64,000 nt of DNA from Xanthobacteraceae bacterium (lineage in GTDB: Bacteria > Pseudomonadota > Alphaproteobacteria > Rhizobiales > Xanthobacteraceae), in contig JARLJA010000102.1 in assembly GCA_031291445.1 (NCBI GenBank), forward strand, positions 49,832-113,831, given 5' to 3'. Below are positions 51,080-59,564 of the stretch, in pieces. How positions within the stretch are numbered: position 1 is the stretch's first letter; each line of letters begins with the position of its first letter. The notes below the pieces were generated by a model. That model did no database searches and was not told the DNA's origin. It was given only the letters and a program-made list of their open reading frames with translations. Made by a program: the position numbers and the translations under genes.

Positions 51080-51577
51080 TCAGGGCGTCGGTCCGTCTTC
51101 CGCGGCCAACCCCAGCCGGCTGCGCGCCGTGGCGAGGCCGCCGCGCGCGGGCTCGAGCCTGCCGGCGACGCCGAGCCCGAAGGGCGGCATGTTGTTGTAG
51201 ACTGATTCATGGGCGCCGGCCTTGACCAGATAGGTCTCGTGCCAGATGCCGACGTCGCCGTTGCTGCCGACCGCGCGGTTGAACGCGCGCCACGCCGGCA
51301 GGTGGGCCGCACCCGCATCGCTGGCATACCGCGCCAGATGCTCGAAACTGCGCCAGTACTGCACCACCATGATGTTGGGCAGGCCGAAATGCGTACGCGC
51401 GTGCAGCAGCCCGAGGTCCGGCTGTTGCGCCAGCTCCACCAGCATCCGCGGCATCTGCGCCGCGACCGGCATCCATTTCCAGACCTTCAGCGGTCGGTTG
51501 ACGCGCATGCCGATCAGAAACACGACGAAATCGCCGTCGATCCGGGCGGTCATGCGCTGCGCGATGACTTGGCTCAT
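51080..51577 (-). CDS. DUF4188 family protein (monooxygenase-like ferredoxin fold)
   Basis: 165 residues beginning SQVIAQRMTARIDGDFVVFL. Later segments FGLPNIMVVQYWRSFEHLARY and DVGIWHETYLVKAGAHESVYN fit the DUF4188 family, whose members resemble haem-binding antibiotic-biosynthesis monooxygenase (ABM) folds. A role in small-molecule or haem chemistry is possible, with no defined substrate. It stands alone and is divergent from the metallo-beta-lactamase gene. The start has only a modest ribosome site. Confidence 0.72.
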   Translation of the reverse strand: MSQVIAQRMTARIDGDFVVFLIGMRVNRPLKVWKWMPVAAQMPRMLVELAQQPDLGLLHARTHFGLPNIMVVQYWRSFEHLARYASDAGAAHLPAWRAFNRAVGSNGDVGIWHETYLVKAGAHESVYNNMPPFGLGVAGRLEPARGGLATARSRLGLAAEDGPTP

Positions 51578-51747
51578 GTTGAAACCCCCATTCGCGGTCA
51601 GGCGCGCGGCTCCCGCTGGCTGCGGCGGTCTCGGCGGCCAACCCTCCCAATCGTGATCACGTCGAGGCTGAAGTGAATCGCCCGGCGGTATATCTTGCGG
51701 CTCATTCGCATGGTCCGACGCAGATAGCTCGCACTGGAGAGTGTCCG

Positions 51748-52575
51748 ATGAATATGGTCAAGGTGCTCGCGGCCGCCGCGGTCGCGGTCGTGGCTCTCGG
51801 CGGCGCCGGCGTGGCGCAATCGCCCGCCGCCGCGCCGCGCCTCTATATCCTCAACTGCGGCGAAGGCACGGCCGGCGACGTGTCGCGCTGGTCGCCGGGC
51901 GTCAACGAGGGGCAGTCGATGGTGTTTGTCGACAGCTGCTACCTGATCCGGCACGGCAAGGACTGGTTGTTGTGGGACACCGGCGTGTCCGACGCGGTGG
52001 CCGCGATGCCGGACGGCCTGGCGCCGCCGGATCCGCGGATGGTGACCTGGCATCTGCCCCGGACTTTGGCGTCGCAGCTTCAGGACCTCGGGCTTTCGCC
52101 CGCCGACATCACCGCGGTCGCGGTGTCGCACACCCACCCCGACCACATCGGCAACGTCGAGTTGTTTCCGAAGGCGATGCTCTACGTCCAGAAGGCCGAA
52201 TACGACTGGCCGGGGGCGAACGGCGCGCCGCGGTTCATGCCCGAGCACCCGGTGACCAGGCTGGAGGGCAATTTCGACGTGTTCGGCGACGGCAGCGTCG
52301 TGATCGTCGCCACGCCCGGGCACACCCCGGGCCACCAGTCGCTGATGGTGCGGCTGGCCACGACCGGCGTCGTGGTGCTGACCGGGGACGCGGTGCATTT
52401 CAAGAGCAACTGGGACAATCGCCGCGTGCCGGCGATGAACGTCGACAAGGACCAGACGCTGGCCTCGATGGAGACGTTGTCCGGGCTCCTGACCAAGGAG
52501 AAGGCGCAGCTCTGGATCAACCACGACGCGGCCCAGCGCGCGACGCTGAAGCTTTCGCCGGCGTTTTACCAATAG
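51748..52575 (+). CDS. secreted metallo-beta-lactamase fold hydrolase (AHL lactonase-like)
   Basis: 275 residues with a GGAGAG ribosome site before ATG 51748. The signal peptide (VKVLAAAAVAVVALGGAGVA) predicts periplasmic export. Zinc ligands are present as AVAVSHTHPDHIGNVELF (HxHxDH), a downstream His in TPGHTPGHQSL and the bridging Asp in VVLTGDAVHF. Placement and spacing match the AHL-lactonase/MBL group. Export would suit a lactone or quorum-signal hydrolase, or an aromatic-ester hydrolase; the substrate is open. The palindromic repeat begins 8 bases after its stop. Confidence 0.87.
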   Translation: MNMVKVLAAAAVAVVALGGAGVAQSPAAAPRLYILNCGEGTAGDVSRWSPGVNEGQSMVFVDSCYLIRHGKDWLLWDTGVSDAVAAMPDGLAPPDPRMVTWHLPRTLASQLQDLGLSPADITAVAVSHTHPDHIGNVELFPKAMLYVQKAEYDWPGANGAPRFMPEHPVTRLEGNFDVFGDGSVVIVATPGHTPGHQSLMVRLATTGVVVLTGDAVHFKSNWDNRRVPAMNVDKDQTLASMETLSGLLTKEKAQLWINHDAAQRATLKLSPAFYQ

Positions 52576-52582
52576 ACAACTT

Positions 52583-52672
52583 CGTCATGCGCGGGCTTGA
52601 CCCGCGCATCCACGCTTTGCCACTGCTCGCGGAAGAAAGAGTGGATGGCCGGGTCAAGACCCGGCAATGACG
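52583..52672. repeat. dispersed palindromic repeat, short type (copy S4)
   Basis: 90 bp: cgtcatgcgcgggcttgacc at one end, tcaagacccggcaatgacg at the other, inverted. It lies between convergent genes (metallo-hydrolase and molybdenum hydroxylase), so a bidirectional terminator role is possible for this copy. Confidence 0.88.
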
Positions 52673-52683
52673 CGTTCGTCAGC

Positions 52684-54864
52684 TCAGGCAAAGCTCACGT
52701 TCTGGTCCTTCAGCGGCACCGAGCGGATTCGCTTGCCGGTGGCGGCGAAGAACGCGTTCAGCACCGCCGGCGCCGCCACGCAGATGGTGGGCTCGCCGAC
52801 CCCGCCCCAGAACCCGCCGCTCGGCATCACGATCGATTCCACCTTCGGCATCTCGGCGATCCGCATCGAGTTGTAGGTGTCGAAATTCTGCTGCTCGACG
52901 CGGCCGTCCTTGACCGTGATGCCACCGTAGAACAGGGCCGACAGGCCGTAGACGAAGGAGCCGGCGACCTGGCGTTCGATCTGCGCCGGGTTGACCGCGT
53001 AGCCGGGATCGGTCGCCGCGACCATGCGGTGGACCTTGATCTTGCTGCCCTCGCTGACCGAGATCTCGACCGCCGCGGCGACGTAGCTGGCGTATCCCAT
53101 GTGCTGGGCGATGCCGCGATAGATGCCCTTGGCGGGCGGCGTGCTCCAGCCGATCTTTTCGGCGACCGCGTTGAGCACGGCGAGATGCCTGGGATGCTCG
53201 GCCATCAGCTTGCGCCGGAATTCGAGCGGGTCCTGCCTCGTGGCGTGGGCCAGCTCGTCCATGAAGCATTCGAGATAGATCGCATTCTGGTTGATGTTGA
53301 CGCCGCGCCAGAAGCCCGGCGGCAGGTGCGGATTGCGCATCGCGTGCTCGACCAGAAGGTTCGGCACCGAATAGCCGATCGCCGCGTCGCCGGAGGGCGC
53401 GAGGCCGGCGAAGGTCGCCGGGTCCATGCCTTTGATCAGGGCTTCCGGACGCTGATAGACCAGGATCGATTGTCCCGAGATCCGCACGTGCAGCGCGGTC
53501 AGATTGTTGTCGGCGTCGAAGGCCCCCGTCATCTTGCACTGGGTGATCGGGTGGTAGCGGCCCTGGGTCATGTCCTCTTCGCGCGACCACACCAGCTTGA
53601 CCGGCGTGCCCGGCATCTGCTTGGCGATCGCCACCGCCTGGCGGACGAAGTCCGAGTTGCCGCGGCGGCCGAAGCCGCCGCCCAGCATGAGCTTGTGGAC
53701 GTCGCACTGCTCGGCGGCCAATCCGGACTCCTTGACCGTCATGGTGAATGCGGCTTCGCCGTTCTGCGTTCCGGTCCAGACCTCGCAGCGGTCGCCGGTG
53801 AACAGCGCGGTCGCGTTCATGGGCTCCATGGTGGCGTGGTTCTGGTAGGGATAGTTGTAGACCGCCTCGACCTTTCGGGCGGCATTGGCGAGCGCTGCCT
53901 TGACGTCGCCGTTCTGGTTGCCGACGAACGCCGGCTGGGCATTGTCCAGCCCCTCCGCCAGCCACTTGTCGATGGTCTCGCTGGACACCTTGGCGTTCTC
54001 GCCCTCGTCCCACTCGATCTTGAGGGCGTCCAGCGCGGACTTGGCGTGCCACCAGGTGTCGGCGACCACCGCGACCGCGTCGTCGCCGACCTTCACCACC
54101 TTCTTGACGCCCTTGGCGCCGGCGATGCTGGCCTCGTCGTAGCTCTTCAGCTTGCCGCCGACCACCGGGCAGGCCTTGATCGCGGCATTGAGCATGCCGG
54201 GCAGCTTGACGTCGATGCCGTAGACCATCTTGCCGGTGGTCTTGTCGACGGTATCCAGCCGCTTCAGGCTCTTGCCGGCAATGGTCCAGTCCTTGGGATC
54301 CTTGAGCGCGACGTCGCGCGGCGCCTCGAGCTTCGCCGCGGCCTCCGCCACCTTGCCGTAGGTCGTGGTGCGGCCCGACGGCGTGTGGGTGATGACGCCG
54401 CGCGAGACGCTGCATTCCGCCACCGGGACCTTCCAGTCGTTGGCAGCAGCCTGCACCAGCATCAGTCGCGCGGCCGCACCGCCCTTGCGGACGTAGTCCT
54501 GCGAGGAGCGGATGCCGCGGCTGCCGCCGGTGGAAAAATCGCCCCAGACGCGCTTGCGCGCCGCGTTCTGGCCCGGGGTCGGATATTCGGTGGTGACCTT
54601 GGACCAGTCGCATTCCAGCTCTTCGGCCACCAGCTGGGCGAGGCCGGTCAGGGTGCCCTGACCCATTTCCGAGCGGGCGATGCGGACCACGACGGTATCG
54701 TCCGGCCGCACCACGACCCAGGCGTTGACCTCGGGCGCGCCGTCGGCGGCGCGGACCACGGCGGGGCCGCCGAGCGGCAGATCGAAACCGATGGCGAGGC
54801 CGCCGCCCGCGGCGGCGGCGCCGATGATGAAGCTGCGGCGGCTCAAGTGGGGCATGTAGGTCAT
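52684..54864 (-). CDS. molybdenum hydroxylase large subunit (isoquinoline/aldehyde oxidoreductase-like)
   Basis: 726 residues. A twin-arginine signal (HLSRRSFIIGAAAAGGG) marks a periplasmic enzyme. Molybdopterin-binding features include SEMGQGTLTGLAQLVAEELE, GDFSTGGSRGIRSSQDYVRK, LGGGFGRRGNSDFVRQAV, PPGFWRGVNINQNAIYLECF and the C-terminal catalytic-Glu segment GGFWGGVGEPTICVAAP. It hydroxylates an aldehyde or N-heterocycle using water. The layout (no FAD subunit, 2Fe-2S subunit immediately upstream) is that of IorB-type enzymes, which pass electrons to a c-type cytochrome. No cytochrome is adjacent, so the electron acceptor is unplaced. 10 bases after the 2Fe-2S gene. Confidence 0.9.
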   Translation of the reverse strand: MTYMPHLSRRSFIIGAAAAGGGLAIGFDLPLGGPAVVRAADGAPEVNAWVVVRPDDTVVVRIARSEMGQGTLTGLAQLVAEELECDWSKVTTEYPTPGQNAARKRVWGDFSTGGSRGIRSSQDYVRKGGAAARLMLVQAAANDWKVPVAECSVSRGVITHTPSGRTTTYGKVAEAAAKLEAPRDVALKDPKDWTIAGKSLKRLDTVDKTTGKMVYGIDVKLPGMLNAAIKACPVVGGKLKSYDEASIAGAKGVKKVVKVGDDAVAVVADTWWHAKSALDALKIEWDEGENAKVSSETIDKWLAEGLDNAQPAFVGNQNGDVKAALANAARKVEAVYNYPYQNHATMEPMNATALFTGDRCEVWTGTQNGEAAFTMTVKESGLAAEQCDVHKLMLGGGFGRRGNSDFVRQAVAIAKQMPGTPVKLVWSREEDMTQGRYHPITQCKMTGAFDADNNLTALHVRISGQSILVYQRPEALIKGMDPATFAGLAPSGDAAIGYSVPNLLVEHAMRNPHLPPGFWRGVNINQNAIYLECFMDELAHATRQDPLEFRRKLMAEHPRHLAVLNAVAEKIGWSTPPAKGIYRGIAQHMGYASYVAAAVEISVSEGSKIKVHRMVAATDPGYAVNPAQIERQVAGSFVYGLSALFYGGITVKDGRVEQQNFDTYNSMRIAEMPKVESIVMPSGGFWGGVGEPTICVAAPAVLNAFFAATGKRIRSVPLKDQNVSFA

Positions 54865-54874
54865 GGCGGCCTCC

Positions 54875-55324
54875 TCAAGCCTTGGCGGCGGCGTGAATGG
54901 CTTCGCGCACCTGCTGGAAGGTGCCGCAGCGGCAGATGTTGGTGATCGCCTCGTCGATGTCGGCGTCGGTCGGTGTCGGCTTGTCCTGCAGCAGCGCGGC
55001 GACCGCCATGATCATGCCGCTCTGGCAATAGCCGCATTGCGGCACGTCGTTGTCGACCCAGGCCTGCTGCACCTTGTGCAGCTTGCCTTCGATGGCGAGC
55101 CCTTCGATGGTGGAGACCTGCTTGCCGGCGACGTCGCCGACCTGGACCGAGCAGGAGCGCATGGCCGCGCCGTCGACCAGCACCGTGCAGGCGCCGCATT
55201 GCGCGATGCCGCAGCCGTATTTGGTCCCGGTCAGGCCGGCGTTCTCGCGGATGGCCCAGAGCAGGGGCGTGTCGGGCTCGACGTCGAGCTGGTGTTCCGT
55301 GCCGTTGATCGTCAGCGCAATCAT
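54875..55324 (-). CDS. 2Fe-2S subunit of molybdenum hydroxylase (IorA-like)
   Basis: 149 residues. The plant-type ferredoxin cluster is [11 protein letters not shown] with a later Cys in MRSCSVQV, and the second cluster domain has [10 protein letters not shown] and [15 protein letters not shown]. These are the eight cysteines of the two [2Fe-2S] clusters. It relays electrons from the molybdenum centre in the partner subunit. Cytoplasmic folding with Tat co-export by 'hitch-hiking' on the large subunit is usual. First gene of the two-gene operon. There is no typical XdhC/MocA maturation gene in the window. Confidence 0.92.
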   Translation of the reverse strand: MIALTINGTEHQLDVEPDTPLLWAIRENAGLTGTKYGCGIAQCGACTVLVDGAAMRSCSVQVGDVAGKQVSTIEGLAIEGKLHKVQQAWVDNDVPQCGYCQSGMIMAVAALLQDKPTPTDADIDEAITNICRCGTFQQVREAIHAAAKA

Positions 55325-55450
55325 TGGTCTTCCCCACGGGCTGCGGTCAGGTTCCGCCCATCTATCGGGGATCGCCGGCGAAACTCAAATCAACATTTCG
55401 CGCATGCAAAGTAGCCCGGCTGCCCGGCCCGCCATGCTTCGAAGCGACCG

Positions 55451-56377
55451 TTACGGCGCCTGCAGGACCTGGCGGCAGGCGGCCGGCAGTTCGGCCAGCG
55501 TCAGCTGCCGCTTCGACGGGGGTGGCGTTTCCGGCGGTTTGGGATGGAGGACCGCATCCGTGAACCAGTAGTCGAGTTCGTGCCCGCAGCCTTCGGCGTC
55601 CGCGGGCGGATCCTGCGGCGTGCAGTTCGCGTTCCCGGGCGGACACTTCATGCGGATGTGGAAATGATAGTCGTGCCCGTACATCGGCCGCACCTTGGCC
55701 AGCCAGTCGCGGTCGCCCTTGGCCTCGCGGCACAGCGCCTTCTTGATCGCGGCGTTGACGAAGATGCGCTCGATCTGGGGCTCCTCGGCGGCGGCGCGGA
55801 TCACCGCCAGATGCCTGGGCGTCCAGACGGTCGGGTCGACGTCGAGGCGGTTCGCCGCCACCATGTTGGTGGCCGACATGTCCTCGCGCTCGTTGCGCGA
55901 CAGCGTGCGCGCCGGCATCGGCGTCAGCCAGATGTCGGCGTCGAGCCCGATCTGGTGGCTGGCGTGGCCGGTGAACATCGGTCCGCCGCGCGGCTGCGAC
56001 ATGTCGCCGACCAGCAGGCCGGGCCAGCCGACGGCATGGCGCACCTTGTTGGCGAGCCGTTCCACCAGCTTGATCAGCTCCGGGTGGCCCCAGTTGCGGT
56101 TGCGCGACAGCCGCATCACCTGCCAGGCGTCGCCGTCGGTGGGCAGCGGCTCGCCGCCGGCCAGGCAGCCCTTGGCGTAGAAGCCGATCGATTGCGGCGG
56201 CAGTTGCGCCGGCAGCGGCTTGCGGCCGAACAGTTCCTTGGCCGCAAGCTTGGGGTCGCTGGGGTTGGCGAGCGGGGGCAGCGGCTTGGGACTGAGCGTT
56301 CCCTTGTCCTGGGCGATGGCCGCGCAGGCCAGCGGAGCCGACAGGGCGAGGGCGAGAATCAGGCGACGCGTCATCAT
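55451..56377 (-). CDS. mepA: penicillin-insensitive murein endopeptidase MepA
   Basis: 308 residues with a signal peptide (RLILALALSAPLACAAIA, cleavage before QDKG). LAS-type zinc site: GHASHQIGLDADIWL (His141 and Asp148 by position) and DYHFHIRMKCP near residue 248. The QSIGFYAKGCLAGGEPLP and LSRNRNWGHPELI segments are specific to MepA. It cleaves D-Ala-meso-DAP cross-links in periplasmic peptidoglycan and is insensitive to penicillin. A Pro-rich C-terminal tail (PPETPPPS) follows. It stands alone on the strand, 127 bases from the 2Fe-2S gene. Confidence 0.93.
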   Translation of the reverse strand: MMTRRLILALALSAPLACAAIAQDKGTLSPKPLPPLANPSDPKLAAKELFGRKPLPAQLPPQSIGFYAKGCLAGGEPLPTDGDAWQVMRLSRNRNWGHPELIKLVERLANKVRHAVGWPGLLVGDMSQPRGGPMFTGHASHQIGLDADIWLTPMPARTLSRNEREDMSATNMVAANRLDVDPTVWTPRHLAVIRAAAEEPQIERIFVNAAIKKALCREAKGDRDWLAKVRPMYGHDYHFHIRMKCPPGNANCTPQDPPADAEGCGHELDYWFTDAVLHPKPPETPPPSKRQLTLAELPAACRQVLQAP

Positions 56378-56649
56378 TTATAAACCATAGCGCAATGAAC
56401 CCCGATCGACGATCACCACCGCCGGCTGCGCCATTGCGCCGGACGGTCGCGGTCCCGACCGGAGCTTTGCTCCTAAAAGCATCATTTGCATGAACGCGCG
56501 GCGCTTTGCCCCCTGTTCGACGCTCGCCCGCCGAGCGGCCAGGAACTTTGGGTTGCATTTGCGTCCTACGGACCCCATCCAAGAATACCGTTTTTTCAGA
56601 TATTTGCCCCAATACCTCGTGTGCGAGTTGTAGCAGGTGAGGCGTGTGA

Positions 56650-58887
56650 ATGGCGGTGAGGCGGTCGACCGGGAATGGCAAGAGACGGCGGAAGGTTCAA
56701 TCGCCCGTCCTCGCCAGATCCCCGCAGCGGGCTGTGCTCAGGGTCGCCCCGCCGGCCCAGCGCGTCCCGCCGCCGCCGGACGAGGCGCGGCGGATGCGCG
56801 CCAAGATGGAAACCGCGCTCGCGGAAGCCAACCGCGCCCACGAGCGGCTGCGTGAGGCGATCGAGCTCCTGCCCGAGGCCATGGTGTTTCTCGACGCCGA
56901 GGGCCGCTACATCCTCTGGAACAAGAAATATGCCGAGTTCTACCGCCGCAGCGCCGACCTGTTCGCCCCCGGGGTGCGGCTCGAGGACACGCTGCGCGTC
57001 GGCGTCGCGCGCGGCGACTACGTCGAGGCCGTCGGGCGCGAGGAGGAGTGGATCGCCGAGCGGCTCGGCCAGTTGCGTCAGCCCGACGGCGGTCGCCACG
57101 AGCAGTGGCTTGCCGACGGCCGCTGCATCCTGATCGAGGAGCGCCAGACCAGCGACGGCGGCGTGATCGGGCTGCGGGTCGACATCACCGAAATGAAGCA
57201 GCGCGAGGCCTCGTTCCGCCTGCTGTTCGAAGGCAATCCGGTGCCGATGATCATCTGCAATCCGGATGACGCCGTGGTGGTGAGCGCCAACGAGGCGGCG
57301 ATGGCGCATTATGGCTACGACCAGGCGGAGTTCGAGACCCTGACGCTGCGGGACATCCAGGCCTTCGATACCGAGCTGCCGTGGCGCGACCAGAGCGCCG
57401 ACGATGAGGGCTCGGCGCGGACCTGGAAGCACGTCAAGGTCGACGGCAGCCTGATCGACGTCGCCATCTATGCCCGCATGCTCACCTATGACGGCCGGCC
57501 GGCGGTGCTGCTGGCCCTGATCGACATCACCGAGCGCAAGCGCGCCGAGGCCAGGCTGACCTTCGTGGCCCAGCACGACGCGCTCACCGGCCTGCCGACG
57601 CGCAACCTGCTGCGGCGCCATATCGACGAGACGCTGGCGCGGGGACGACGGGCCGGCGACAAGGTCGCGCTGCTGCTGCTCGACGTCGACAACTTCAAGA
57701 TCATCAACGACACGCTCGGCCACGACATCGGCGACGAGTTGTTGCGCAACGTCGCGCGCCGGCTGCGCTCCTCGCTGCGCGACGAGGATGCGGTGGCGCG
57801 GCTGGGATCCGACGAGTTCGCGATCGTGCAGTCCGCGGTGATGCGGCCCGAGGACGCCGTGCTGCTGGCGAAGCGGCTGATCGACGCGGTCAGCCATCCC
57901 TATTTGTTCAACGGCCATTCGGTGGTAGTCGGCGCCAGCGTCGGCATCGCGCTGGCGCCGGGCGATGGGGAGGATTCCGACAACCTGCTGAAGAGCGCGG
58001 ACATGGCGCTGTCGCGCGCCAAGCAGGACGCGCGCGGCGGCTACTGCTTCTTCGAAAAAGGCATGGACGCCAGCGCCCAGGCCCGCCGGCGCATCGAGGC
58101 CGACCTGCGCGCCGCCATCGACGGCGACGTGCTGCGGCCCCACTACCAGCCGCTGGTCGATCTGCGCAGCGGCCGCATCACCGGATTCGAGGCGCTGGTG
58201 CGCTGGCCGCATCCGGAGCGCGGCATGATCCCGCCGTCCGAGTTCATTCCGGTGGCGGAAGAGACCGGCCTGATCAACGCCATCGGCGGCGCGATGCTGC
58301 GCCAGGCCTGCATCGACGCGGCGACCTGGCCCGACGAGGTGCGGGTCGCGGTCAACCTGTCGTCGCTGCAGATCCGCGCCGGCAATCTGCTGTCGGTGGT
58401 GATGGATGCGCTGAAGCGGGCGGGACTGCCGGCGAGGCGGCTCGAGCTCGAGATCACCGAGACCGTGCTGCTCGACAAGAGCGACGAGGTCGCGGCCACG
58501 CTGCACGCGCTGCGGGCGCTCGGCGTGCGGATCAGCATGGACGATTTCGGCACCGGCTACTCGTCGCTCAGCTACCTGCGCAGCTTTCCGTTCGACAAGA
58601 TCAAGATCGACCGCTCCTTCGTCCACGATCTCGGCGCCAACCGCGATGCCCAGGCCATCGTCCGCGCCATCATCAGTCTCGGCAAGGGACTGGGGGTGAC
58701 CATCACCGCCGAGGGCGTCGAGACCGAGGCGGAACTGATCTGCCTGCGCGACGAAGGCTGCCACGAGGGCCAGGGCTTCCTGTTCAGCAAGGCGAGGCCC
58801 CACGCCGAGATCGTGCAGCTCCTGCATGCCCAGCGCATGGCGCGCGGCCAGGCCATGCTGGGCGTCGATCCAATCATGGTGGCGTAG
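56650..58887 (+). CDS. PAS-PAS-GGDEF-EAL cyclic-di-GMP signalling protein
   Basis: 745 residues. A basic N-terminus and coiled segment are followed by two PAS domains (about 65-180 and 185-300; LLPEAMVFLDAEGRYILWNK and LLFEGNPVPMIICNPDDAVV). The GGDEF domain (about 310-475) has its signature reading RLGSDEFAIV near residue 386, GS instead of GG. The EAL domain (about 490-735) has FEALVRW, NLS, DDFGTGYSSLSYL, DKIKIDRSF and AEGVETEAEL all intact. It probably acts as a c-di-GMP phosphodiesterase regulated by the PAS domains, with doubtful cyclase activity. No membrane helix, so cytosolic. ATG 56650 follows an AGGTGAGG site. Confidence 0.92.
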   Translation: MAVRRSTGNGKRRRKVQSPVLARSPQRAVLRVAPPAQRVPPPPDEARRMRAKMETALAEANRAHERLREAIELLPEAMVFLDAEGRYILWNKKYAEFYRRSADLFAPGVRLEDTLRVGVARGDYVEAVGREEEWIAERLGQLRQPDGGRHEQWLADGRCILIEERQTSDGGVIGLRVDITEMKQREASFRLLFEGNPVPMIICNPDDAVVVSANEAAMAHYGYDQAEFETLTLRDIQAFDTELPWRDQSADDEGSARTWKHVKVDGSLIDVAIYARMLTYDGRPAVLLALIDITERKRAEARLTFVAQHDALTGLPTRNLLRRHIDETLARGRRAGDKVALLLLDVDNFKIINDTLGHDIGDELLRNVARRLRSSLRDEDAVARLGSDEFAIVQSAVMRPEDAVLLAKRLIDAVSHPYLFNGHSVVVGASVGIALAPGDGEDSDNLLKSADMALSRAKQDARGGYCFFEKGMDASAQARRRIEADLRAAIDGDVLRPHYQPLVDLRSGRITGFEALVRWPHPERGMIPPSEFIPVAEETGLINAIGGAMLRQACIDAATWPDEVRVAVNLSSLQIRAGNLLSVVMDALKRAGLPARRLELEITETVLLDKSDEVAATLHALRALGVRISMDDFGTGYSSLSYLRSFPFDKIKIDRSFVHDLGANRDAQAIVRAIISLGKGLGVTITAEGVETEAELICLRDEGCHEGQGFLFSKARPHAEIVQLLHAQRMARGQAMLGVDPIMVA

Positions 58888-59174
58888 GGCTGCATCCGGA
58901 CCGCGACGGCCGCGTCGGCGAAAAGTGGACACCGGTCATGGGTGGGCGCATGTTGATGTCCGAAGCCGGAGACTTTGACTTGCCAAGGCCGTGCTGACCT
59001 TCCATGAGAAGGCTCAGAGAACGCTCCCGATCACGGGCAGCCAAGCCGGGATCTCCTGCGACAGACACGGCCGCTGTCGGTGGAACCTGGTTCGATATCA
59101 GCATGGCCAGCAATCCCGCGGTCACGGTTTCGCTCTGAAACGCCTCCAGCAACGACCGAAGGATGACAGTTCCG

Positions 59175-59402
59175 ATGAAAAAGCCAGTTCTCTCGATCGA
59201 CGAGCCCGAGCCGAAGAAGGCTCCGCGCGCCGACAGGCCCCCTACCGAAGGATTCGTGGTGGTTGTCGACGGCCATTTCAAGTCGGAGTTTGACGCGGTG
59301 GACGCCGCCGAAGCATTCGGCCGGAAACTGAAATCGACTTATCCGATGCTTCAGATCGAAATCTACGACGCCGCCACCAAGGTCCGAACTTTGCTGAGCT
59401 GA
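59175..59402 (+). CDS. small hypothetical protein
   Basis: 75 residues from ATG 59175 (or 79 from ATG 59163; the nearest ribosome-like site GAAGGA lies at 59156-59161 and is poorly spaced for either). The N-terminal part is charged and Pro-rich (DEPEPKKAPRADRPPTEG). A compact beta-alpha-beta section follows (FVVVVDGHFKSEFDAVDAAE and STYPMLQIEIYDAATKVRTL). I know of no function; the second half looks like a stable small domain of the type seen as rhizobial orphan proteins. It lies alone between the EAL gene and the histidine kinase. The 287 bases before it (58888-59174) hold nothing else recognisable. Confidence 0.55.
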   Translation: MKKPVLSIDEPEPKKAPRADRPPTEGFVVVVDGHFKSEFDAVDAAEAFGRKLKSTYPMLQIEIYDAATKVRTLLS

Positions 59403-59564
59403 GAACTTGAAATGGGCGCCGATGCGGATCCTGTTTCGCAATGGCGGCGCGGTCGCCAACTGCGTTCACGCGGCCTCGAGAGAATCGATTCCTGATCGGC
59501 GGGCAGACGACGGTTCCATGGAAGGAACTTGCCCCGTCCGGTTCGCGGTGTGGTAACGAGCGGC

